From Alphaproteobacteria bacterium (GTDB lineage Bacteria > Pseudomonadota > Alphaproteobacteria > Reyranellales > Reyranellaceae): a stretch of DNA of 32,851 nt. Position 1 is the first letter of the stretch. Every line of letters starts with the position of its first letter. The position numbers were made by a program, and so were the translations under genes. The notes beneath the pieces are model-generated. The model did not search any database and was not told the DNA's origin. It was given only the letters and a program-made list of their open reading frames with translations. The stretch is taken from assembly GCA_016870055.1 (NCBI GenBank), contig VGCQ01000009.1, positions 1-32,851 of the forward strand, given 5' to 3'. Shown one piece after another: positions 27,937 through 32,851 of this stretch.

Positions 27937-27965
27937 GGTATAAGGCCTGCCGGGCGAGGAGTCAA
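27937..27965 (-). promoter_or_regulatory. Sigma70-type promoter of the ffh operon
   Basis: On the minus strand TTGACT (-35, bases 27965-27960; 5 of 6 matches) is followed by exactly 17 bases and then TATACC (-10, bases 27942-27937; 4 of 6). Transcription would begin near 27930 and give a leader of about 100 bases before ffh. It is the best promoter match I noticed in the window. Confidence 0.6.
27939..27944 (+). promoter_or_regulatory. Possible -10 element of the CPBP gene
   Basis: TATAAG on the plus strand (5 of 6 matches to TATAAT) overlaps the -10 of the ffh promoter on the other strand. No good -35 lies 17 bases upstream. Transcription would begin about 20 bases before the TTG start. The evidence is position and match only. 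Confidence 0.3.
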
Positions 27966-27970
27966 AAGAC

Positions 27971-28627
27971 TTGGCGATGGATCCTAATGCGTTGATTCAA
28001 AGGGATTTAAAGGCAGTTCCGGGATGGGCAGTCGTGGCCTTCCTGACGATCATGCCGCTGCTGGTGCTGCCGGCGGCGTGGCTGCTGCGGGACCGCGGCA
28101 TGGTGGTGCTGCTGGCGGCCTTCTTCGGCTCCGCACTGCTGGCGATCGGTTTGACCATGGCGCCGCTCGGCCGCCAAGCGCTGCCGGCGCTGGCTCTCGG
28201 CCGGATGGCCTGGCGGTCGATCCTGGTCGGAACGATCGGCGCCTTGGTGGTGTCGTTCGCCGTCACGCGGTTCGGGGTCGAGCCGCAGGGGGTGAAGGAA
28301 GCCCTGGACGTGGCGCGCGGGCCGGGCTTTTTTCTCGAGAGCCTGGTGGTGATGGCGATCTTGGCGCCGCTGGCCGAGGAGCTGGTCTTTCGCGGTCTGC
28401 TCTATGGCTGGCTGGCCGGCCGCTGGGGCGGCAGCGTCGCCTGGCTCGTGAGCTCGCTGGCCTTCGCCGCGGCCCATGTCGAGCCCGCTCACGCGATCCT
28501 GGTCCTACCGCTCGGTCTGTGGTTCGGCTGGCTGCGCCGTAGGTTCGACTCGCTGTGGCCATCGTTGGTGGCGCACACGGCCAACAACGGCTTGGCTGTT
28601 GTCGCCGCTACACTGCTCGACGTTTGA
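27971..28627 (+). CDS. CPBP-family intramembrane metalloprotease homologue
   Basis: This is a 218-residue membrane protein with about six helices and the CPBP/Abi (Rce1-like) motifs. EELVFRGLLYGWLAG carries the EExxxR motif (about 136-141), FAAAHVEPAHAI carries the FxxxH motif, and SLVAHTANNGLAVV carries the HxxxN motif; all the proposed catalytic residues are present. Bacterial members are linked to bacteriocin self-immunity or unknown proteolysis, and no bacteriocin gene is nearby. The TTG at 27971 has GAGGAG nine bases upstream, while the in-frame ATG at 27977 has it at fifteen, so TTG is preferred but not certain. It is divergent from ffh and ends eight bases from the convergent DsbA-type gene. 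Confidence 0.87.
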   Translation: MAMDPNALIQRDLKAVPGWAVVAFLTIMPLLVLPAAWLLRDRGMVVLLAAFFGSALLAIGLTMAPLGRQALPALALGRMAWRSILVGTIGALVVSFAVTRFGVEPQGVKEALDVARGPGFFLESLVVMAILAPLAEELVFRGLLYGWLAGRWGGSVAWLVSSLAFAAAHVEPAHAILVLPLGLWFGWLRRRFDSLWPSLVAHTANNGLAVVAATLLDV

Positions 28628-28635
28628 CCCGAGCA

Positions 28636-29238
28636 CTATGCCGCGAGCTTGCGGTCGACGAACTCGAGCCGGTCCTGACCCCAGAAGATCTCGCCGTCGA
28701 TCACGAAGGACGGCGCGCCGAACACGCCGTGGTCGATCGCATGCTTGGTATAGGCCTCGCGCTTGGCCGCCATCTCGGGCGCCTCGCTCGACCTGATCAC
28801 AGCGTCGGCGTCGAGCCCACAACCCGCGATGATAGCCCGCAGGGTGGCGGGATCGCCGGTGTTATTCTCCTCGGCCCACAAGGCATGCAGCACGGCATGG
28901 GCGAGCTTGACGGCGTCGGCCATGCGGCCCTGCTCGCGTAGTGCGATCACGCACTTTGCCGCCGGCACCTCGTTGGCGGGGAAGAACTTGGGCTCGAGGT
29001 TCAGCTTCACGCCGAGATGGTCGCGCCAGCGCTTCAGCTCCATCATGCGATAGGCTTGGCGCTGTGGCGCGCGTTTGGGCAGCGGCAGGCCGCCCGACAC
29101 CGCGAACACCGAACCGAAATCGACCGGCCAGATCGTGATGCTGGCGCCGTGCTTGCCGGCCATCGCCTCGAAGCGCTTGGATCCGAGATAGGTCCAGGGC
29201 GAGTTCAGCGAGACGTAGTAGTCGACATGCTTGGCCAT
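28636..29238 (-). CDS. DsbA-family / 2-hydroxychromene-2-carboxylate isomerase-like protein
   Basis: This is a 200-residue kappa-class GST-like protein with a thioredoxin fold and a helical insert. The N terminus, HVDYYVSLNSPWTYLGSKRFEAMAGKHG, has SPWTYLG in the place of the CxxC of DsbA, which is the pattern of glutathione-dependent HCCA isomerases. The cis-Pro loop and end, HGVFGAPSFVIDGEIFWGQDRLEFVDRKLA, are diagnostic. HCCA isomerase acts in naphthalene breakdown, but many homologues lie outside such pathways, and no ring-degradation genes are here. ATG 29238 has GGAGGA eight bases upstream and removes ten residues from the track ORF. It is divergent from the glycosyltransferase gene across 29 bases. 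Confidence 0.88.
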   Translation of the reverse strand: MAKHVDYYVSLNSPWTYLGSKRFEAMAGKHGASITIWPVDFGSVFAVSGGLPLPKRAPQRQAYRMMELKRWRDHLGVKLNLEPKFFPANEVPAAKCVIALREQGRMADAVKLAHAVLHALWAEENNTGDPATLRAIIAGCGLDADAVIRSSEAPEMAAKREAYTKHAIDHGVFGAPSFVIDGEIFWGQDRLEFVDRKLAA

Positions 29239-29267
29239 GAGCGGTCCTCCGTCGCGACTGTGGCGCA

Positions 29268-30194
29268 ATGACAGGCGACAGCAAAGAGCCGATCGGCCAT
29301 GCTGACCACGTGACGGAACGGGCCATCGCCATCACCGGCGGCGACGCCGGCTACTTCGACCTAATCGTCGATTGCATCGGCTCGCTGCGCGCCACGGCCG
29401 AGGGTCGCGCCCTGGCATTGGGCGTGCTCGATTGCGGTCTGACCGAGGCGCAACGTGCCTGGTGCCGCGCGCAAGGCGCGATGCTGGTCGTGCCGCAGTG
29501 GGACTTCGACTTTCCCGGCCGCGACACGCTCAAGGACGGATACAAGGCTCTGACGGCGCGGCCTTTCCTGCCGCGCTACTTTCCGGGTTTCGACCTTTAT
29601 TTCTGGATCGACGGCGACTGCTGGGTGCAGCAGGGCGACGCTGTCAGCCTGTTCCTGCGGGCGGCCCGTACCGGGGCGCTCGCCGTGGCGCCCGAGATTC
29701 ACCGTTCGATGCGCCACTACCGGCACGCTTGGGGTGAGTTCTCGTCGGTCAATGGCGCGGCCTTCGAGGCCTGCTTCGATCGGCCGACCGCCGAGCGGCT
29801 GGTCCGCTATCCCATGATCAATGCCGGCGTCTTCGCGCTGCGCGCCGATGCCCCGCACTGGGTCGGCTGGGCCGATTTGCTGCGCCAGGCGCTGCAGCGG
29901 TCGACCAACATGACCGACCAGGTGGCGCTGAATGTCCTGATCTACGACCGGGGCTATTCCTGCGAACCTCTGCCCAGTCGCTGCAACTGGCCGGTCCATC
30001 ATGCGACGCCGGCATGGGATGCCGAGCGCTCGCTGTTCGTCGAGCCCGCCATGCCCTACGACCCCTTGGGAATCCTGCATCTTACGATCTACACCAAGAA
30101 GCTTGCCGCCCTGGACGTGCGCGAGCTGGGTGGGCCGCATGCCGGGCAGGTCCGGCCACGCTCGTTGCGCTGGCTCGGACGAACCGCCATATAG
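29268..30194 (+). CDS. Glycosyltransferase-like protein, GT8-type with DxD motif
   Basis: This is a 308-residue soluble protein. It begins, after a short polar leader, with AIAITGGDAGYFDLIVDCIGSL, a first Rossmann strand typical of GT-A enzymes. YFPGFDLYFWIDGDCWVQQGDAV contains a DGD that fits the metal-binding DxD. YPMINAGVFALRADAPHWVGWADLLRQAL and TDQVALNVLIYDRGYSCEPLPSRCNWPVHHATPAWD are the later conserved blocks, reminiscent of GT8-like proteins. Sugar donor and acceptor are unknown. It stands alone with no other cell-surface polysaccharide gene nearby. It ends six bases before dapF in the same direction, so it may share that transcript. Confidence 0.7.
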   Translation: MTGDSKEPIGHADHVTERAIAITGGDAGYFDLIVDCIGSLRATAEGRALALGVLDCGLTEAQRAWCRAQGAMLVVPQWDFDFPGRDTLKDGYKALTARPFLPRYFPGFDLYFWIDGDCWVQQGDAVSLFLRAARTGALAVAPEIHRSMRHYRHAWGEFSSVNGAAFEACFDRPTAERLVRYPMINAGVFALRADAPHWVGWADLLRQALQRSTNMTDQVALNVLIYDRGYSCEPLPSRCNWPVHHATPAWDAERSLFVEPAMPYDPLGILHLTIYTKKLAALDVRELGGPHAGQVRPRSLRWLGRTAI

Positions 30195-30200
30195 CCAGCC

Positions 30201-31049
30201 ATGTCAGGCATGCCGTTCCTCAAGATGCACGGGCTGGGCAACGACTTCGTCGTGCTCGACGCACGGCAGGCTGCCGTCGACCTGACGCCGGCGCGGCGGC
30301 GTGCGATCGCCGACCGCCGTCTGGGCGTGGGCTGCGACCAGTTGATCGTGCTCGAGCCGCCGACCGAGCGCGAGGCCGACGTCTTCATGCGCATCTACAA
30401 TCCCGACGGCGGCGAGGCCGGCGCCTGCGGCAACGCCACACGCTGCGTCGCCTCGGTGGTGATGGACGAGCGCCGGACCGACCATGTGACGGTGCAGACG
30501 ATCGCCGGCCTGCTCGATTCGCAGAAGACCGGGATGGGCAGCAACGGCCTGCCCGTGATCTCGGTCGACATGGGACCGGCACGGCTCGACTGGCGCGAGA
30601 TCCCCGTCCGCGATGCCTGCGACACCAACCACATGCCGGTCGGCGTGGGTCCGCTTCAGGATCCCGTCGGCACCAACATGGGCAACCCGCACGCCACCTT
30701 CTTCGTCGCCGACGCCGTTGCGATCCCGCTCGACGAACTCGGCCCCAAGCTGGAGCACGACCGCTTCTTCCCCGAGCGCGCCAATGTCGGCGTCGCCCAG
30801 CTCATGGGCGAGGGTCGGCTGCGCCTGCGCGTCTGGGAGCGCGGTGCGGGCATCACGCTCGCCTGCGGTTCGGGCGCCTGCGCCGCCGTGGTCGCGGCGA
30901 GCCGGCGCGGCCTCGTGCAGCGCAAGGCCGACGTGATCCTCGACGGCGGCACGCTCACGATCGAATGGCTGCGCGACGGCCATGTGCTGATGACCGGCGA
31001 GATCGCGCTTGCCTTCAAGGGCGAGCTCGACCACTCGCTGCTTTCATGA
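30201..31049 (+). CDS. dapF: Diaminopimelate epimerase
   Basis: This enzyme converts LL- to meso-diaminopimelate for peptidoglycan and lysine. It has 282 residues. The N terminus FLKMHGLGNDFVVLDAR is canonical. Both catalytic cysteines are present: C76 in GGEAGACGNATRCVAS and the second near residue 222 in LACGSGACAAVVAA. MGNPHATFFV and the GERANVGVAQ-like block (FPERANVGVAQLM) are also seen. It is followed by ftsY after nine bases. In many alphaproteobacteria mtaB lies between these two genes; it is absent here. The PhzF gene elsewhere in the window has the same fold but is clearly distinct. Confidence 0.97.
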   Translation: MSGMPFLKMHGLGNDFVVLDARQAAVDLTPARRRAIADRRLGVGCDQLIVLEPPTEREADVFMRIYNPDGGEAGACGNATRCVASVVMDERRTDHVTVQTIAGLLDSQKTGMGSNGLPVISVDMGPARLDWREIPVRDACDTNHMPVGVGPLQDPVGTNMGNPHATFFVADAVAIPLDELGPKLEHDRFFPERANVGVAQLMGEGRLRLRVWERGAGITLACGSGACAAVVAASRRGLVQRKADVILDGGTLTIEWLRDGHVLMTGEIALAFKGELDHSLLS

Positions 31050-31058
31050 GGTGATCCG

Positions 31059-32147
31059 GTGAGCGAATCACCCAAGCCTGAAGACGCCACAAGGGAAGCC
31101 CCGAAAAAAGGCTGGCTGTCGCGATGGCGGTCGAGGGGTGACGCGGGCAGCGCCACCCCCGAACCCGCGGCGGCGAGCGCGCCGCCCGAACCTGCGGAGC
31201 GCGAGCCGGCCGAGCCGGAAGTCGAGAAACAGGGCTGGCTGGCGCGGCTGCGCGAGGGACTTTCCAAGTCGACCAAACGGGTCACCGAAAGCATCACCAG
31301 CCTCCTCACCAAGAAGAAGCTCGATCAGCAAACGCTCGACGAACTGGAGGATGCGCTGATCCAGGCCGACCTGGGCGTCGGCGTCGCCGCCCGTCTGGTC
31401 GAGAAGCTCGGCAAGGAGCGGTTCGGCAAGGAGGTGACCGACGAGGCAGTGCGGGCCGCCTTCGCCGACGACATCGCCGAGATCCTGCAGCCGGTGGCGA
31501 CCGAGCTGGTCATCGATCCCGGGCGCAAGCCGCATGTCGTGCTGGTGGTCGGCGTCAACGGCAGCGGCAAGACCACGACCATCGCCAAGCTCGCCAATCT
31601 TTACAAGCGCCAGGGCCGCACGGTCATGCTGGCGGCGGGCGATACCTTTCGTGCCGCCGCCGTCGAGCAGCTCAAAGTGTGGGGTGATCGCGCGCAAGTG
31701 CCGGTGGTCGCCAAGGACACCGGCGCCGATGCCGCCGGGCTCGCCTACGAGGCGCTCGAGCAGGCCAAGGCCGAGGCCTGCGATGTCCTGTTGATCGACA
31801 CGGCCGGCCGGTTGCACAACAAGGCGAACCTGATGGACGAGCTCGCCAAGATCGTGCGCGTGCTCGCCAAGCTCGATCCGACGGCGCCGCATTCCTGCCT
31901 GCTGGTGCTCGATGCCACGACCGGCCAGAACGCCCACGCCCAGGTCGAAACCTTCAAGACGATGTCGCCGGTCGACGCCTTGGTGCTGACCAAGCTCGAC
32001 GGCAGCGCCAAGGGCGGTGTCCTGGTGGCGCTGGCCGAGAAGTTCAAGCTGCCGGTGGTGGCGATCGGTGTCGGCGAAGGCATCGACGATTTACGGCCGT
32101 TCGAGGCGCGGGCCTTTGCGCGCTCGCTGATGGGGTTGCCGGCATGA
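31059..32147 (+). CDS. ftsY: Signal recognition particle receptor FtsY
   Basis: This SRP receptor GTPase docks Ffh-ribosome complexes at the membrane. It has 362 residues and a GTG start. A short acidic/Pro-Ala-rich A domain (about 1-65) is followed by the N domain (KQGWLARLREGLSKSTKRVTESITSLL). The G domain carries GVNGSGKTTTIAKLANLY (G1), DTFRAAAVEQLK, DTAGRLHNKANLMDEL (G3), TKLDGSAKGGVLVAL (G4) and the closing GVGEGIDDLRPF. The A domain is much shorter than in E. coli. Its stop overlaps the start of the septation-protein gene (ATGA), so these are coupled. Its partner ffh lies about 3 kb away on the opposite strand. Confidence 0.97.
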   Translation: MSESPKPEDATREAPKKGWLSRWRSRGDAGSATPEPAAASAPPEPAEREPAEPEVEKQGWLARLREGLSKSTKRVTESITSLLTKKKLDQQTLDELEDALIQADLGVGVAARLVEKLGKERFGKEVTDEAVRAAFADDIAEILQPVATELVIDPGRKPHVVLVVGVNGSGKTTTIAKLANLYKRQGRTVMLAAGDTFRAAAVEQLKVWGDRAQVPVVAKDTGADAAGLAYEALEQAKAEACDVLLIDTAGRLHNKANLMDELAKIVRVLAKLDPTAPHSCLLVLDATTGQNAHAQVETFKTMSPVDALVLTKLDGSAKGGVLVALAEKFKLPVVAIGVGEGIDDLRPFEARAFARSLMGLPA

Positions 32148-32746
32148 CCGAGCAGGCGGGTGAGGAGAAGGGGTCGCGGCGGCTCTACGCAACGCTGCTG
32201 GAGTTGGGGCCTTTGGTGCTGTTCTTCATCGCCAACGGCAAATGGGGGATTTTCGTCGGCACCGGCGTGTTCATCGCCGCCACCGCGGTGGCGCTGCCCT
32301 GCTACCGCTGGCTGGAGAAGCGTTGGCCGGTCATGCCGGTGGTCGGCGGCATCTTCATCCTGCTGTTCGGCGGACTGACCATCTGGCTGCAGGACGAGAC
32401 CTTCATCAAGCTGAAGCCGACCATCGTGAACTGCCTGTTCGGCGTGATCCTGGGCGGCGGCCTGCTGCTGTTCCGCCGACCACTGCTGAAGCCGATCTTC
32501 GGTGCGGCCTTCCGGCTGACCGACGAGGGCTGGTACAAGCTCACGTTGCGCTGGACGGCCTTCTTCTTCGTGCTGGCCGCCGTCAACGAGGTGATGTGGC
32601 GCGGCTTCTCGACCGACACCTGGATCGCCAGCAAGATGTTCCTGAGCTTCCCGCTCACCATGATCTTCGCCTTCCTGCAGGTGCCGCTGCTCAAGCGCTG
32701 CTGGGACGGCGACGACAATCCATTCGCTAGTGTCCTGATCGAATAG
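32144..32746 (+). CDS. yciB: Septation protein A / YciB-IspZ inner-membrane protein
   Basis: This is a 200-residue protein with about five membrane helices. Conserved family blocks are LLELGPLVLFFIANGKWGIFVGTGVFIAATAVAL, GGLTIWLQDETFIKLKPTIVNCLFGVILGGGLLLFRRPLLKPIF, LTDEGWYKLTLRWTAFFFVLAAVNEVMWRGFSTDTWIASKMF and the closing FPLTMIFAFLQVPLLKRC. The GP..FF..N, F.KPT and W...R motifs of YciB are intact. The family is linked to normal cell envelope and division in enterobacteria. It starts within the ftsY stop codon. An IS630-type element begins just after its stop, but the reading frame is full length and not disrupted. Confidence 0.94.
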   Translation: MTEQAGEEKGSRRLYATLLELGPLVLFFIANGKWGIFVGTGVFIAATAVALPCYRWLEKRWPVMPVVGGIFILLFGGLTIWLQDETFIKLKPTIVNCLFGVILGGGLLLFRRPLLKPIFGAAFRLTDEGWYKLTLRWTAFFFVLAAVNEVMWRGFSTDTWIASKMFLSFPLTMIFAFLQVPLLKRCWDGDDNPFASVLIE

Positions 32747-32759
32747 TTCGTGTGATTAT

Positions 32760-32782
32760 AGCCTCTGTAACGGACGGAGGCT
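32760..32782. other. Inverted repeat just before the transposase start
   Basis: AGCCTCTGT-AACGG-ACGGAGGCT can form a nine-pair stem (one G-U) with a 5-base loop, beginning 14 bases after the septation-protein stop and ending four bases before the transposase ATG. No T-run follows. It could belong to the insertion sequence end or be a protective structure against outside transcription. The terminal repeat of the element cannot be defined without its far end. Confidence 0.4.
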
Positions 32783-32786
32783 CGTG

Positions 32787-32851
32787 ATGGGAAGGCCAGC
32801 TGTTGCCATTGAACTTTCGACGGCGGAACGCGGCGAACTGGAAGGTTTGTC
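32787..32851 (+). mobile_element. Start of an IS630-family transposase (cut by window end)
   Basis: The last 65 bases translate as MGRPAVAIELSTAERGELEGL. This matches the N terminus typical of IS630-family transposases (MGRP...I.LS..ER..LE), which opens a helix-turn-helix domain. GGAGG lies eight bases before the ATG. Only 21 residues are visible, so the catalytic DDE part, intactness and copy number are unknown. IS630 elements insert at TA, and the sequence GATTATAG about 30 bases upstream offers such a site. A non-IS helix-turn-helix protein is possible but less likely. Confidence 0.6.

Noticed and set aside
27971-28627. CPBP protein as a bacteriocin immunity system
   Set aside because: No bacteriocin, leader peptide or exporter gene is nearby. 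The family is too broad to support this.
28636-29238. HCCA-isomerase-like gene as part of an aromatic degradation cluster
   Set aside because: The neighbours are SRP, lysine and glycosyltransferase genes, with no dioxygenase or ring-cleavage genes.

Overview
The window is a GC-rich (by eye about two thirds G+C), densely coded chromosomal segment of an alphaproteobacterium. The main evidence is the conserved chain ffh-rpsP-rimM-trmD-rplS-leuC, with leuD-leuB close by and dapF-ftsY-septation protein A on the far side of ffh. Supporting signs are a membrane-anchored CycM-type cytochrome c divergent from a prephenate dehydratase gene, and an IMPase-type histidinol-phosphatase. The proteins look like those of Rhodospirillales or Reyranella-like bacteria, but that placement is an impression from memory. 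I count 35 protein-coding genes, one of them cut at each window edge. I see no rRNA, tRNA, CRISPR array, prophage or recognisable defence island. No gene-free stretch exceeds 300 bases; the longest is the 236-base divergent gap between cycM and pheA.

Layout, left to right. 1-5.4 kb (+): the 3' part of ftsK, then a pqiB-pqiC-pqiA set for lipid or envelope transport. 5.4-9.0 kb (-): hisB-hisH, an EamA permease and an acyl-CoA dehydrogenase. 9.0-11.5 kb (-): a compact envelope-stress module (Spy/CpxP-like periplasmic protein, OmpR-type regulator, sensor kinase). Its upstream region carries a perfect CpxR-type box, GTAAA-N5-GTAAA. 11.6-13.5 kb: a GNAT acetyltransferase (+), then hisN and cycM (-). 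13.8-16.8 kb (+): pheA, rpe, a three-helix membrane protein and a glutathione S-transferase with an extra C-terminal domain. 16.8-18.6 kb (-): a PhzF-family isomerase and a TIM-barrel sugar-phosphate epimerase. 18.7-20.3 kb (+): a HerA/YjgR-type ATPase. 20.3-22.7 kb (-): leuB, leuD and an RDD membrane protein, in reverse of transcription order. 22.8-27.8 kb (-): the ffh-rpsP-rimM-trmD-rplS-leuC operon, with a good sigma70-type promoter before ffh and a clear intrinsic terminator after leuC. 28.0-32.7 kb: a CPBP protease homologue (+), a DsbA-type isomerase (-), then a glycosyltransferase, dapF, ftsY and septation protein A (+). The last 65 bases begin an IS630-type transposase.

How the genes relate. 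Both protein halves of the SRP pathway (Ffh and FtsY) lie here, with the ribosome and tRNA maturation genes rpsP, rimM, trmD and rplS. Amino-acid synthesis is represented by histidine (hisB, hisH, hisN), leucine (leuB, leuC, leuD), phenylalanine (pheA) and lysine/diaminopimelate (dapF). Envelope functions are represented by PqiABC, the Cpx-like module, FtsK and septation protein A. Convergent neighbours are packed with almost no space, and two pairs overlap at their 3' ends.

I found no clear case for a wholly undescribed system. The points most worth following are the CpxR-type box with its rearranged Cpx-like operon, the overlapping back-to-back -10 elements between ffh and the CPBP gene, the Pycsar-effector-like membrane protein behind rpe, the terminator-like element in the cycM leader, and the two adjacent proteins with N-terminal polyproline runs.
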